Assembly: GCF_004135405.1 (NCBI RefSeq)
Contig: NZ_CP035491.1
Span: 3,162,001-3,226,000 of the forward strand
Direction of reading: 5' to 3'
DNA from: Agromyces protaetiae
Lineage (GTDB): Bacteria; Actinomycetota; Actinomycetes; Actinomycetales; Microbacteriaceae
Length of the DNA stretch: 64,000 nucleotides
Of the stretch, positions 33,990 to 43,800 are shown one piece after another; positions within the stretch are counted from its first letter, which is position 1; each line of letters begins with the position of its first letter. The notes under the pieces were generated by a model that was not told the origin of the DNA, made no database searches, and was given only the letters and a program-made list of their open reading frames with translations. Position numbers and translations under genes: made by a program.

Positions 33990-35057
33990 TCAGCCGATGA
34001 TCGCGAGGAGCGCCGCACGGAACTCGTCGGGCCGTTCGAGATGCGGCGAGTGACCGCAACCCTCGAGTGCGAGCTCGGTGAACGCCCCGCCGCGCTCGGC
34101 GTACCGCTCGAGCAAGGCCCTCGTCTGGGCGAGCATGGGCTGCGGCGGAGCGACGTCGACGCCGGGCCATCCGGGCACGATGCCCGCCGCACCCAGCTGG
34201 TTGAAGTCGAAGAACGACGCGTCGCCGACGATCGCGTCGAGCGCGCCGTGGATCCACAGCACGGGCGGTTTCGGCTCGACGTCGACGATCGCAGACGTGT
34301 CGAAGACGGTCGGGGCCATGGTGTTGAGCACACCGCTCACGCCCGGGGCGAAGCCCGGCCAGTGCTCCGACGCCGTCGACGTCCCGGGGTAGTTGTCGTC
34401 GCCGATCGCCGTCGTGAGCATCGACTCGACCCAGAGGCCTTCGAACTCCGAGACGAACCCGGGTGCGACATAGCTCGACCGGTAGACGGCGAGGGGCGAG
34501 GTGCCGGCCTCGTCGGTGCGGTCGCCCGCGGCGAGCCGCGCGACGAAGTCGGGGTTCACTCCCCCGCCGCCCGTGCCGGCGCCGTCGTCGCTGAGCAGCG
34601 ATCCGTCGAGGGCTGTGCCGCCGAACCCGTACGGCGACACCGTCGACTCGAGCGTGAGGCTCGCGACGAGCTCGGGCCGGTCGAGCAGGAGCTGCATGAT
34701 GACTCCGCCGCCCATGCTCCAGCCGACGAGGTGCGCGGCGCCGATCTCGAGCGCGTCGAGGACGGAGGCGACATCGTCGCTGAAGTCCCGGATACCCCGG
34801 CTCGCGTCGACCGGCAGCGTCTCGCTGCCGCCGAATCCGCGGAGGTCCACAGCGAGCGCCCGCACTGCCGTCGGCAGCGCCGACATGAGCGGGAGGAAGA
34901 AGAGCGAGCTCGAGACGTTGCCGTGGACGAACACGACGGTCGGGGCGGATGCCTCGTCGCCCGTGCCTGCCGCTCGCTCGAAGACCTGCGCGGCATACCG
35001 CGGGGTCGTGACGAGCCGCGACGAGACGGTCGGGAACGCGGTGCGGATGTCGGTCAT
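33990..35057 (-). CDS. Alpha/beta hydrolase, last gene of the catabolic operon
   Basis: The 355-residue alpha/beta hydrolase has the oxyanion region [12 protein letters not shown], the nucleophile elbow GWSMGG, the acid near [16 protein letters not shown] and the final His in [14 protein letters not shown]. An unusually long lid of about 110 residues (from [10 protein letters not shown] to VSGVLNTM) covers the active site. The ATG overlaps the CoA-transferase B stop (ATGA). Ester or oligomer hydrolysis supplying the pathway is an inference. Confidence 0.8.
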   Translation of the reverse strand: MTDIRTAFPTVSSRLVTTPRYAAQVFERAAGTGDEASAPTVVFVHGNVSSSLFFLPLMSALPTAVRALAVDLRGFGGSETLPVDASRGIRDFSDDVASVLDALEIGAAHLVGWSMGGGVIMQLLLDRPELVASLTLESTVSPYGFGGTALDGSLLSDDGAGTGGGGVNPDFVARLAAGDRTDEAGTSPLAVYRSSYVAPGFVSEFEGLWVESMLTTAIGDDNYPGTSTASEHWPGFAPGVSGVLNTMAPTVFDTSAIVDVEPKPPVLWIHGALDAIVGDASFFDFNQLGAAGIVPGWPGVDVAPPQPMLAQTRALLERYAERGGAFTELALEGCGHSPHLERPDEFRAALLAIIG

Positions 35058-35704
35058 GCCGGTCCTCCTTCGAGAGCGACGCGAAGCGGCGGCTCGGTCG
35101 CGGCGGCGACCTCGTCGACGGTGACGCCGGGGGCGAGTTCGACGAGCACGAGCCCGTCGTGCGTGACGTCGATGACGGCGAGGTCGGTGATGATGCGGTC
35201 GACGACGCGCTTGCCCGTGAGCGGGAGCGAGCACTCGTCGACGATCTTGGGGCTTCCGTCGCGCGCGACGTGCTCCATGAGGACGATGCGTCGGCGGGCG
35301 CCGTGCACGAGATCCATCGCGCCGCCCGGGCCCTTCACCATCTTCCCCGGGATCATCCAGTTCGCGAGGTCTCCCGCCGCCGACACCTGCATGGCGCCGA
35401 GGATCGCGGCGTCGACCTTGCCGCCGCGGATCATGCCGAAGCTCGTCGCCGAGTCGAAGAACGCCGCGCCCGGCAGCACCGTCACGGTCTCCTTGCCGGC
35501 GTTGATGAGGTCGGGGTCGACGGCGTCCTCCGTCGGGTACGGCCCGACGCCGAGGATGCCGTTCTCGGACTGCAGCACGACCGTGACCCCGTCGGGCACG
35601 TAGTTCGGCACGAGCGTCGGGAGCCCGATGCCGAGGTTGACGTACGCGCCGTCCTCGAGTTCGGCCGCAGCCCTCGCCGCCATTTCGAATCGCGTGAGCG
35701 CCAT
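35054..35704 (-). CDS. scoB: 3-oxoacid CoA-transferase subunit B
   Basis: Subunit B carries the catalytic Glu that forms the CoA thioester. It is seen here in [14 protein letters not shown], preceded by [19 protein letters not shown] and followed by [20 protein letters not shown]. The length of 216 aa is standard. It lies 3 nt after subunit A. With 3-hydroxybutyrate dehydrogenase and thiolase nearby, acetoacetate is the expected acceptor, with succinyl-CoA as the usual donor. A 3-oxoadipate role is less likely because no aromatic-ring genes are present. Confidence 0.9.
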   Translation of the reverse strand: MALTRFEMAARAAAELEDGAYVNLGIGLPTLVPNYVPDGVTVVLQSENGILGVGPYPTEDAVDPDLINAGKETVTVLPGAAFFDSATSFGMIRGGKVDAAILGAMQVSAAGDLANWMIPGKMVKGPGGAMDLVHGARRRIVLMEHVARDGSPKIVDECSLPLTGKRVVDRIITDLAVIDVTHDGLVLVELAPGVTVDEVAAATEPPLRVALEGGPA

Positions 35705-35707
35705 CGG

Positions 35708-36481
35708 TCAGTTCCCTTCTCGCACGGTGCGCCGTTCGATGCGCTTCTCGATGCCCCGCCCGACCTCGACGACGCGGTCCACGAAGATGCCCGGCAGATG
35801 CACGGCGTCGGGGTCGAGAGCGCCCGGCTCGACGAGCTCTTCGACCTGCGCGATGCACACGCGCCCCGCCATCGCCGCGAGGGGCGAGAAGTTGCGCGCC
35901 GACTTGTCGAAGACGAGATTGCCGTGCCGGTCGCCCTTCAGGGCGTGCACGAGCGAGTAGTCGGTCGTGATGGCCTCTTCGAGCACGAACTCGCGCGGCT
36001 CGCCGCGCACGTCGAACACCGCGGTGGGCTTGGCGGGCGAGGCATCCGCGATGCTGCCGTCCGCCGCATAGCGGCGGGGCAGGCCGCCCTCTGCGACCTG
36101 GGTGCCGACGCCGGTCTGCGTGTAGAACGCCGCGATCCCCGAGCCGCCCGCGCGGAGCTTCTCGGCAAGCGTGCCCTGCGGGGTCAGTTCGAGTTCGAGC
36201 TCCCCCGAGAGGTACTGCCGCTCGAACTCCTTGTTCTCGCCGACGTACGACGACGTCATCTTGCGGATGCGCCCGGCCGCGAGCAGCACCCCGAGCCCCC
36301 AGTCGTCGACGCCGCAGTTGTTCGAAACGACCGACAGGTCGCCCGTGCCGCGGTCGAGGAGCGCGCGGATGAGCACCATGGGGATGCCGCACAGGCCGAA
36401 CCCGCCGACCGCGAGCGACGCGCCCTCGGGGATGTCGGCGACCGCGTCGGCGGGCGATGCCACGGTCTTGTCGAGTGTCAC
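35708..36481 (-). CDS. scoA: 3-oxoacid CoA-transferase subunit A
   Basis: Subunit A, 257 aa, shows the family motifs VGGFGLCGIPMVLIRALL, VSNNCGVDDWGLG, YVGENKEFERQYLSGELELE and GTLAEKLRAGGSGIAAFYT. It pairs with the B subunit to move CoA onto acetoacetate or another 3-oxo acid. The GTG start at 36481 overlaps the stop of the upstream hydrolase (GTGA). Confidence 0.9.
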   Translation of the reverse strand: MTLDKTVASPADAVADIPEGASLAVGGFGLCGIPMVLIRALLDRGTGDLSVVSNNCGVDDWGLGVLLAAGRIRKMTSSYVGENKEFERQYLSGELELELTPQGTLAEKLRAGGSGIAAFYTQTGVGTQVAEGGLPRRYAADGSIADASPAKPTAVFDVRGEPREFVLEEAITTDYSLVHALKGDRHGNLVFDKSARNFSPLAAMAGRVCIAQVEELVEPGALDPDAVHLPGIFVDRVVEVGRGIEKRIERRTVREGN

Positions 36482-37404
36482 GGTGCGACCTCCTTGTCGA
36501 CGGTGATGGATGCCTCGTCCGAGGCGAGTGCGAGACGGGCGCGCAGCACCGGGGTGATGTGCTGCAGGCCCGCCTCGGTCATGAGGATCGTGTAGTGGTT
36601 GACGTCCGGCGCCTCGTGCACCCGCAGCGCCGGAAGGCGTCGCGCCCAGTCGTCGGCCGCAGCCGACGGGTAGAGCGGTTCGGGCTGGTCGAGGAGTCCG
36701 CGCTCGGCGCGCACGAAGTCGAGCGGCGGAACGAGGGCGGCGAGCGCGTCGAGGTATCCCGCGCTGCCGTCGAGTTCGAGCGCATTCACGCCCACAGCGT
36801 CGGCGTTCGACGCCGACCGCAGCTCGGGCGCGACGCCGTCGAGGTCGTAGCGCACATAGTCTTCGATCGCGTCGTTCCAGTAGGGCCCGAGGCCCGGATG
36901 CCTCCGCCAGAACCCGATGTATTCCGAGGCCGTGTCGAATCGCATCGAGAGCCGTTCGACGGCGGGGCCGAGGACGGCCTGCGGCACGTCTTCGGGGGCG
37001 ATGCCCGCGGGCGGCGGCAGCGGGAGGCCGCCGTCGATGAGCACGAGTCCCGCGACCCGATCGGGGTGCCGCTCGGCGAACCGCACCGAGACGAACGCGC
37101 CCATCGAGTGGCCGACGACGAGCGCACGGTCGATGCCGCGGTCGTCGAGCACTCGGGCGAGGTCGTCGGCGTGGTCGACGAGGCGGTAGGGCGCGGGGAG
37201 CGCATTGCTCCGGCCGCGGCCGCGAAGGTCGGGGGCGACGATGCGCACGTCGTCGAGCTCTTCGGCGACGAGGTCCCAGGCCCGGTGGCTCGCCGTGATG
37301 CCGTGCACCGCGAGGAGCGCCGGCCCCGAGGCATCCGCTCGCCATTCGCCGCCCGCGAGGGCGCCGCCCGCGACGGGCGCGCCGAACGTCTCGTAGCCGG
37401 TCAT
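36478..37404 (-). CDS. Alpha/beta hydrolase of the catabolic operon
   Basis: The 308-residue hydrolase carries AVHGITASHRAWDLVAEEL, DLRGRGRSNALP, the nucleophile elbow GHSMGAFVS and the late His in VNHYTILMTE. It resembles esterases and enol-lactonases. It sits between the 3-hydroxybutyrate dehydrogenase and CoA-transferase genes with 4-nt overlaps on both sides, so it is made in step with them. It may release the hydroxy acid from an ester or dimer. The substrate is unproven. Confidence 0.82.
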   Translation of the reverse strand: MTGYETFGAPVAGGALAGGEWRADASGPALLAVHGITASHRAWDLVAEELDDVRIVAPDLRGRGRSNALPAPYRLVDHADDLARVLDDRGIDRALVVGHSMGAFVSVRFAERHPDRVAGLVLIDGGLPLPPPAGIAPEDVPQAVLGPAVERLSMRFDTASEYIGFWRRHPGLGPYWNDAIEDYVRYDLDGVAPELRSASNADAVGVNALELDGSAGYLDALAALVPPLDFVRAERGLLDQPEPLYPSAAADDWARRLPALRVHEAPDVNHYTILMTEAGLQHITPVLRARLALASDEASITVDKEVAP

Positions 37405-38147
37405 CTCGCGCTCCACCCGCCGTCCATCGTGTAGCTCGCGCCCGTCACCATGCGCGAGTCGGCGCCCGCGAGCCACAGCGCGAGGCTCGCGACCTCGGCG
37501 GGCTCCACGAGGCGTTTGATCGCCGACTCGGTCAGCATGATGCGGTCGACGACCTCGGCCTCGGGGATGCCGTGCACCTTCGCCTGGTCGGCGATCTGCT
37601 TCTCGACGAGCGGCGTACGCACGTAGCCCGGGTTGATGCAGTTCGAGGTGACGCCGTGCGGTCCGCCCTCGAGCGCCGTGACCTTCGAGAGTCCCTCGAG
37701 GCCGTGCTTGGCCGCCACGTACGCCGACTTGTACGGCGATGCGCGCAGTCCGTGCACGCTCGACACGTTGATGACACGGCCGAAGCCGCGTTCGTACATG
37801 CCGGGCAGCGCCGCCCGGATGAGCAGGAACGGCGCCTCGAGCATGATGCGCAGGAGGAGCGAGAACCGTTCGGGCTCGAACTCCTCGATGGGTCGCACAT
37901 GCTGGATGCCCGCGTTGTTGACGAGGATGTCGGCGTCGAGGGAGAGGTCGCCGAGCGCAGCGGTGTCGCCGAGGTCGACCGCCCAGGCCTCGCCGCCGAG
38001 CCCCGCGGCCGCCTGCGAGGCCGCTTCGGCGTTGAGGTCGGCGATGACGACGTGCGCCCCCGCCTCGGCGAACGCGCCCGCGATCGCGAGCCCGATGCCG
38101 CTCGCACCGCCAGTCACGATCGCACGCTTTCCGGTCAGATCGGTCAT
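37401..38147 (-). CDS. bdhA: 3-hydroxybutyrate dehydrogenase
   Basis: This SDR oxidises (R)-3-hydroxybutyrate to acetoacetate with NAD. The 248-residue protein shows VTGGASGIGLAIAGAFAEAG, NNAGIQHVRPIEEFEPERF, the active-site SSVHGLRASPYKSAYVAAKHG-like region, and NCINPGYVRTPLVEKQIADQ. The C terminus GASYTMDGGWSAR is also typical of bacterial BdhA rather than generic SDRs. It overlaps both neighbours by 4 nt, downstream of a TetR gene and upstream of a hydrolase and the CoA-transferase. Confidence 0.88.
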   Translation of the reverse strand: MTDLTGKRAIVTGGASGIGLAIAGAFAEAGAHVVIADLNAEAASQAAAGLGGEAWAVDLGDTAALGDLSLDADILVNNAGIQHVRPIEEFEPERFSLLLRIMLEAPFLLIRAALPGMYERGFGRVINVSSVHGLRASPYKSAYVAAKHGLEGLSKVTALEGGPHGVTSNCINPGYVRTPLVEKQIADQAKVHGIPEAEVVDRIMLTESAIKRLVEPAEVASLALWLAGADSRMVTGASYTMDGGWSAR

Positions 38148-38812
38148 GACGCCTCCCCGTTCATGCTCCAGCCGGGACGCCCGAGGGCGCCGCCGATGAA
38201 GCGCATCATCTCGTCGAGCACGTGCTCGGGCACGGCGCTCGTTCCCGCGGCCGTCGGATCGGCGTCGCCGCCGCCCTCGCCGTTCGCGGAGTCTCCCCAC
38301 AGCACCCAGCGCATGCCGATCATCTCTCCGATGCCCATGAGCGCCCACGCCGCGACGGTCGGATCGATGTCGCCGATCTCGCCGTCGGCACGCGCCTGCT
38401 CGAGGCCCGCGATGTACCCCTCGACGATGCGCGTGTAGTGCAGACGCAACGCGTCGGGCGAGACGAACTCGGCCTCGCGCACGACGCGGTAGAGCGCGGG
38501 GTGCTCGGCCGTGAACCGGAAGAACGCCGCGAACCCGGCCCGCTCGGCCTCGAGGCGCGTCGTCGCATCGGCCGACCCCTCGCTCATCGCCTGGCGCACG
38601 CGCCGGTTCAAGTCTTCGACGAGTTCGTCGAAGAGGTCGAGTTTCGAGGCGAAGTAGAGATAGAAGGTGCCCTGCCCGACGCCTGCGCGGTCGGTGATGC
38701 GCGAGACGGATGCCTCGGTGTACCCGAGTTCGGCGAACACGTGCTCGGCGGCCTCGAGGATGCGCCTGCGCGTCTGCTCGCCGCGCGCCGTGCGCGGAGT
38801 CGTCGCGGTCAT
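38144..38812 (-). CDS. TetR-family regulator of the catabolic operon
   Basis: The 222-residue TetR protein has a clear helix-turn-helix, ARGEQTRRRILEAAEHVFAE then ITDRAGVGQGTFYLYFASK, and a C-terminal helical ligand domain with FFRFTAEHPALYRVVREAEF. It is embedded in the operon with ATGA overlaps on both sides, which suggests autoregulation. The inverted repeat at 45,086-45,107, between the operon head and the divergent thiolase, is a candidate site. An acyl-CoA or acid effector is plausible from context. Confidence 0.88.
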   Translation of the reverse strand: MTATTPRTARGEQTRRRILEAAEHVFAELGYTEASVSRITDRAGVGQGTFYLYFASKLDLFDELVEDLNRRVRQAMSEGSADATTRLEAERAGFAAFFRFTAEHPALYRVVREAEFVSPDALRLHYTRIVEGYIAGLEQARADGEIGDIDPTVAAWALMGIGEMIGMRWVLWGDSANGEGGGDADPTAAGTSAVPEHVLDEMMRFIGGALGRPGWSMNGEAS

Positions 38813-40362
38813 GCGATCCCCTCCCGGATGGCCTGCGCGCGGGCCGCGAGCACGCGCCGCAGTGGCTTGTTCGCGGTGGACCGCGGGATCTCGTCGACGA
38901 AGTGCACTTCGCGCGGCAACTTGAACGATGCGAGCTGGGGACGCGCGAAGTCGAGGAGCTCGTCGGCGTCGGTATGCGTACCGGGTCGCAACACGACCCA
39001 TGCCGACCCGGCCTCGCCCCAACGCTCGTCGGGGACGCCCACGACCGCGACGTCGGCGACGGCCGGGTGCGCTGCGAGCACCGACTCGACCTCGGCCGGG
39101 GCGACGCCCTCGCCGCCCGAGATGTAGAGGTCCTTCAGCCGGTCCACGATCGTGAAGTACCCTGCGGCGTCGCGCCGCACGAGGTCGCCCGTGTGCAGCC
39201 AGCCGTCGCGCAGGGCGAGCGCCGTCGCGTCGGGGTCGCCCAGGTATCCCGCGAAGACGCCGGGGCCGGCGACCAGGAGCTCGCCCTCGGCGGGGCCGTC
39301 GAGCCGCTCGCCCGTCACGGGGTCGGCGACGGCGACGTCGACGTGCGGGTAGGGAGTGCCCGCTGACCCGACGCGGTCGCGTGCGTGGTCGTCGGGCAGG
39401 CACAGCACGTTGGGCGAGGCCTCGGTGAGCCCGTAGCCTTGCGTGAGCGCGACGCCCCTCGCATGCCACGTGCGGAGCAGCGCGGGCGGCATGGGCGCGC
39501 CGCCGACGACCGCGTGTCCGAGGCTCGACAGGTCGGCGCGTTCGAAGTCGGGGTGCTGCGCGAGGAAGAGGTAGCTCGCGGGCACGCCCATCATCGTCGT
39601 GATGCGCCGCTCGGCGATGAGGTGCAGAACGCGTCCCGGGTCGAAGGTCCGCTCGAGGACGACCGTCGCACCCGTCCACCACGCGAGGAGCGGTTGGATG
39701 TTCCATCCCCCGACGTGGAACTGCGGCATGACCGAGAGCACGATGTCGCCAGGTGCGATCGCTGTCGTCTTCGAGAGCGAGAGATTCGTCCAGAAGCAGT
39801 TCGCGTGGGTCAGCACCGCGCCCTTCGGCCGCGACGTCGTGCCCGACGTGAAGATCACGAGGAGCGCGTCGTCGTCTGCGACGTCGGTGCGGGCGGATGC
39901 CTCGGCGTCGCCGTCGCCTGCACGCGCGGCACGAGGCATCCGCTGCTCGACGCCGTGGGCGCCGAGTTCTGCGACGGGCACCCGTCGCGGGGACCGCTCG
40001 AGGGTCGCCCGCGCGAGCGTCGCGAACTCGTCCTCGACGAGCAGGAGCGCGGGCTCGGCGATCTCGAGCTGCTCGGCGAGCTCGCGCGGCGAGAGCCGCC
40101 ACGACAACGGCACGAGCGCGAGCCCGGCCTTCGCGCACGCGAAGAACAGCACGACATGATCGGCGCTGTTGCCCGTGAGGGTCGCGATGCGGTCGCCGAT
40201 GCGGTACCCGGCCTCGCGGAACGCCGACGCGAGCCGCGCCGCGCGAGCGTCGAGGTCTCGGTAGGCGAGCACGACGCCGCGATCGTCGATCGCGATCCGG
40301 TCGGGGGTCGAGAGCGCCCGGTCGGAAGTCCAGCGCCCGAGGGTGTGCAGTCCGTCAGGCAT
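38809..40362 (-). CDS. Acyl-CoA synthetase (AMP-forming), medium-size ligase
   Basis: The 517-residue adenylate-forming ligase shows the P-loop FTSGTTSRPKGAVLTHANC, the A5 region GYGLTEASP, the A7 GDLVRRDAAGYFTIVDRLKD and the C-terminal lysine in IPRSTANKPLRR. It activates a carboxylic acid to its CoA thioester. In the raw sequence it is in frame with the upstream permease without a stop. I set the start at the ATG at 40362, since MPDGLHTLGRWTSDRAL is a natural ligase N terminus. A missing base before it would give the permease a stop overlapping this ATG. Confidence 0.86.
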   Translation of the reverse strand: MPDGLHTLGRWTSDRALSTPDRIAIDDRGVVLAYRDLDARAARLASAFREAGYRIGDRIATLTGNSADHVVLFFACAKAGLALVPLSWRLSPRELAEQLEIAEPALLLVEDEFATLARATLERSPRRVPVAELGAHGVEQRMPRAARAGDGDAEASARTDVADDDALLVIFTSGTTSRPKGAVLTHANCFWTNLSLSKTTAIAPGDIVLSVMPQFHVGGWNIQPLLAWWTGATVVLERTFDPGRVLHLIAERRITTMMGVPASYLFLAQHPDFERADLSSLGHAVVGGAPMPPALLRTWHARGVALTQGYGLTEASPNVLCLPDDHARDRVGSAGTPYPHVDVAVADPVTGERLDGPAEGELLVAGPGVFAGYLGDPDATALALRDGWLHTGDLVRRDAAGYFTIVDRLKDLYISGGEGVAPAEVESVLAAHPAVADVAVVGVPDERWGEAGSAWVVLRPGTHTDADELLDFARPQLASFKLPREVHFVDEIPRSTANKPLRRVLAARAQAIREGIA

Positions 40363-41442
40363 CCGTCGCCCCTCCGGCTCGGCCGGGTGCTGCTTGCGGC
40401 CCGTGCGGATGCGGTTCGGCAACCCGGCGATACCGCCGGGGAGGAAGAGCACGACGAGCACGAAGAGCGTCCCGAGGATGAACAACGGCTCGGACAACGG
40501 CACACGGAGCACATCGGGCAGCGCCGCGATCGCGTCGGAGCCCGCGAGCGCCGTGAGCCGCTGATCGAGCAGTGTGTAGACGATACCGCCGACGATCGCA
40601 CCCCACCGGTAGCCGACGCCGCCGAGGACGACGATGACGAGGATCGTGAGCGTGAAGTCGGCGGTCGCGATCCGCGGTGCCGCACCCGACTGCAGGAGCA
40701 GATAGCCCATGCCCGCGACCGCCGCGAGCACCGAGGCGACGATGAAGACGAGCAAGCGCACGTTGTAGGGCCGGATGCCGAGCACCCGCACGCGCAGCTC
40801 GTTCTCGCGCGCGGCCTCGGCGACGTGGCCCGCGCGACTCCGCTCGACCCACAGCACGACGAGGTAGACCACCACGAGAATGCCGAGCGCCGTCCAGTAG
40901 AGGTTCCGCGTGTTGACGACGCCGACGAGCTCGGCGGGCACGTGCGTGATGTCGAGCGCGAGACCCTCGTCGCCGCCCGTCGCGCCGCCCGGATTGCGGC
41001 GGATGAGCACCGACCCGGCCTGCGCGAATGCGAGCGTCACCATGGCGAACGAGATGCCCGTGACCCGGAGCGCGAGTGCCCCGACCGTCGCGGCGAGGAC
41101 GAGCCCGAAGACGAGCGTGATCGCGATCGCGAGGACGAACACGAGTCCCGACGGCCACGTGCTCGGCGCGAACGCGTCGAGGGCGACGCCCAGGCCGTAC
41201 GCGCCTGCCGCGAAGAAGAGCGCGTGTCCGAACGAGAGCATGCCGGCGAGGCCGAACATCATGCGGTAGCTGAGCGCGAGCGCCGCGATGAGGAGCGCGA
41301 ACGCGAGCAGCTGCAGGGTGCCGGGCGTGTACGTCGGGCCGGGCAGCACGCCCGGGATCTCGATCGCGAGGAGCGGGAGGATCGCGAGCAGGACGACGAG
41401 CGCGATGCCGCCGCCCGCGGTCAGGAGCGTCTTCTTGGTCAT
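40363..41442 (-). CDS. livM: HAAT-family ABC transporter permease LivM-type
   Basis: This is a second permease of branched-chain amino acid/amide type, with about ten helices. It begins MTKKTLLTAGGGIALVVLLA and has MFGLAGMLSFGHALFFAAGA, NPGGATGGDEGLALDI and VLGGVGYRWGAIVGGIVYTL, all typical of LivM. The frame runs without a stop into the acyl-CoA ligase. If one base is missing near KQHP, the protein would end at 40355 with GGATDA and overlap the ligase start by 8 nt, matching the overlapping style of the operon. Confidence 0.85.
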
Positions 41443-42317
41443 GCCGCCGCCTTCCCGAGGAGTCCGCGCGGGCGGACGAGGAGCACTGCGGCGAGCGCGA
41501 CGACGACCACGAGGTCGCCCGTGCCGCCGAGGTAGAAGTTCGCGAGCTGCTGCAGCACCGCGACGAGGATCGATGCGATCGCGGCGCCCGTGAGCGAACC
41601 GAGCCCGCCGATGACGGTCACGATGAACGCGAAGATCAGCAGGATGCTTCCGAGGTGCGCCGAGACGTAGCCGTAGTAGACCGACGCGAGCACGCCGCCG
41701 AGGCCGGCCGCCGCGCCGCCGATCGCGAACACGAGGGTGAACGCGCGGCGCACGTCGATGCCGAGGGCGGTGACCATGTGCCGGTTCTCGACGCCCGCGC
41801 GGATGATGAGCCCGTAGCGCGTGCGATTCAGGAAGAGCACGATGCCGCCGAGCACGACGAGGGCGCACGCGATGAGGAGGAACCGGTCGTTCGGGATTCG
41901 CGCGCCGAGGATCGTCGTCGTCTCGGTGAGCCAATCGGGTCTCACCGTGTAGATCGGGTCGGTGCCCCAGGTGCCCTCGAAGAGCGCGACGCTTGCGAGC
42001 GAGAGTCCGACGGTCACGAGCGCTTGCTCGATGTGCCGTTCGTAGAGGCGGCGGATGATGAGGAACTCGGTGAGCGCCGCGACGATCGCGCCGACTGCCA
42101 TGCCGACGACTGCGGAGATCGCGAGCCCGAGCCAGGTGCCGTCGGAGACCCGGCGACCGACCTCCCAGCCGAGGAACGCCGAGATCGTGAGGAACGCGCC
42201 GTGGGCGAAGTTCAAGACGCCCATGAGGCCGTAAATGAGGGAGAGGCCGCTCGCGACGAGGAAGTAGAGCGCCCCGAGCCCGAGGCCCGTGATGACGAGG
42301 AGGATGATCGTGTCCAT
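41439..42317 (-). CDS. livH: HAAT-family ABC transporter permease LivH-type
   Basis: This first permease of the importer has 292 aa and eight or more helices: MDTIILLVITGLGLGALYFL, SGLSLIYGLMGVLNFAHGAF (the LivH signature), NRTRYGLIIRAGVENRHMVT and VTVIGGLGSLTGAAIASILV. It overlaps livM by 4 nt downstream, and the livF stop overlaps its start by one base. Confidence 0.92.
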   Translation of the reverse strand: MDTIILLVITGLGLGALYFLVASGLSLIYGLMGVLNFAHGAFLTISAFLGWEVGRRVSDGTWLGLAISAVVGMAVGAIVAALTEFLIIRRLYERHIEQALVTVGLSLASVALFEGTWGTDPIYTVRPDWLTETTTILGARIPNDRFLLIACALVVLGGIVLFLNRTRYGLIIRAGVENRHMVTALGIDVRRAFTLVFAIGGAAAGLGGVLASVYYGYVSAHLGSILLIFAFIVTVIGGLGSLTGAAIASILVAVLQQLANFYLGGTGDLVVVVALAAVLLVRPRGLLGKAAA

Positions 42318-43030
42318 CAGGCGGCCTCCCCCGCGTCGTGCACGCCGAGGTAGCGCTGGATGCGCGCGTCGTCGTCGAGGAGTTCGGATGCCTCGCCCGT
42401 GAACACGACCCGTCCGCCCGAGAGCACGACCACGCGGTCGGCGAGCGCCCGGATGACCTTGAGGTTCTGTTCGACGAGCAGGATCGGCACGGTCTTCGCC
42501 GCTTCGGCGAGCGCGACGGCGACCTCGTCGACGATGCGCGGCGCGAGGCCCTTCGTGGGCTCGTCGACGAGGAGGAGCCGGTTGTCGTTGATGAGGGCGC
42601 GCGCGAGCGACACCATCTGCTGCTGCCCGCCCGAGAGCGTGCCGGCGCGCTGCGCGAGCCGCGCCTCGAGGTCGGGGAAGAGCTCGGCGACGAGCGCCCG
42701 CCGAGGCGAGCGGTCGCGTTCGGCCAGCCGGAGGTTCTCGGCGACCGTGAGCCCGCCGAACACCTCGCGGTCTTCGGGGACGTAGCCGACGCCGAGCTGC
42801 ACGATGCGGTGCGTCGGCAGACGGTCGACGCGACGTCCGCCGAGCACGACCTCGCCGGTGCGGTCGATGAGCCCGAGGACCGACTTGATCGTCGAGGTCT
42901 TGCCGACGCCGTTGCGGCCGAGGAGGGCGGTGACGCCCGTCGCGGCGACGTCGAGCGAGACGTCTTCGACGACCTGTTGCCCGGCGATCCGGCCGGTGAG
43001 TCCGCGGACGGAGAGGATGGGCTCGTTCAC
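42317..43030 (-). CDS. livF: HAAT-family ABC transporter ATPase LivF-type
   Basis: This 237-residue ATPase has Walker A GRNGVGKTSTIKSVLGL, GYVPEDREVFGGLTVAENL, the signature LSGGQQQMVSLARAL and Walker B LLLVDEPTKGLAPRIV. EQN after the Walker B matches the LivF subgroup. The GTG at 43030 overlaps the livG stop (GTGA). Confidence 0.92.
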   Translation of the reverse strand: MNEPILSVRGLTGRIAGQQVVEDVSLDVAATGVTALLGRNGVGKTSTIKSVLGLIDRTGEVVLGGRRVDRLPTHRIVQLGVGYVPEDREVFGGLTVAENLRLAERDRSPRRALVAELFPDLEARLAQRAGTLSGGQQQMVSLARALINDNRLLLVDEPTKGLAPRIVDEVAVALAEAAKTVPILLVEQNLKVIRALADRVVVLSGGRVVFTGEASELLDDDARIQRYLGVHDAGEAA

Positions 43031-43782
43031 AGGCCCTCCCCGAGGTACGCGGATTGCACGGTCGGGTTCGCCATGACGGCCTCCGGGGTGTCGGCGGCGA
43101 GCAGTTCGCCGTGGTGCATGACGGCGATGCGGTCGGCGAGACCGAGCACGACGTCCATGTGGTGTTCGACCATGAGCACGGTGCGACCGCTCGCGTGCAG
43201 GGCGCGGATGACCTCGGTGAGGGCGGGCACGTCTGCGGAGCCGACACCCGCCATGGGCTCGTCGAGGAGGATGAGGGTCGGCTCGGTCGCGATGCACATC
43301 GCGATCTCGACCTTCCGCTTCTCGCCGTGCGCGAGGTCGCCTGCGACGCGGTCGGCCCGACCGGCCATGCCGACCTCGGCGAGTGCGTCGAGTGCGCGTG
43401 CGGACGCGGCATCCGTCGCTTTCGGCGCTCGAAGGACGCTCGTCGCACCGCCGAGCTTCGCCTGGGCGGCGAGGCGCACGTTCTCGAGGACGCTGAGCGC
43501 CGGGAAGAGACTGGATGTCTGGAAGGTGCGGCCGAGGCCCGCATCCGCTCGCCGGTGGACGGGTTCGCCCGTGACATCCCGGCCGGCGAGGAGCACGCGC
43601 CCCTCGGTCGGGCGCACGATGCCCGACACGACGTTGAAGAGCGTCGTCTTGCCCGCGCCGTTGGGGCCGATCACTCCGAGGAGTTCGCCCTGCCGAACGG
43701 TGAGCGACACGTCTTTCAAGATCCGTGCGCCGCCGATCTGCAGGCCGATGTGCTCGAGTTCGAGCACCGCGTGGTCGGTCAT
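43027..43782 (-). CDS. livG: HAAT-family ABC transporter ATPase LivG-type
   Basis: This 251-residue ATPase has Walker A GPNGAGKTTLFNVVSGI, the LivG feature AGLGRTFQTSSLFPALSVLE and Walker B LILLDEPMAGVGSADV. The signature motif reads LAHGEKRKVEIAM, with HGEKR instead of the more usual HGEQR. It is the first gene after the livK hairpin and overlaps livF. Confidence 0.92.
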   Translation of the reverse strand: MTDHAVLELEHIGLQIGGARILKDVSLTVRQGELLGVIGPNGAGKTTLFNVVSGIVRPTEGRVLLAGRDVTGEPVHRRADAGLGRTFQTSSLFPALSVLENVRLAAQAKLGGATSVLRAPKATDAASARALDALAEVGMAGRADRVAGDLAHGEKRKVEIAMCIATEPTLILLDEPMAGVGSADVPALTEVIRALHASGRTVLMVEHHMDVVLGLADRIAVMHHGELLAADTPEAVMANPTVQSAYLGEGL

Positions 43783-43800
43783 GGTTCTCTCTCGTTCGGG

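Noticed and set aside
38809-41442. Annotating livM and the ligase as one fusion protein
   Set aside because: The junction has a hidden stop overlapping the ligase ATG in another frame, and five other one-base contractions occur in the window. Separate genes are more likely, but the alternative is kept as a finding.
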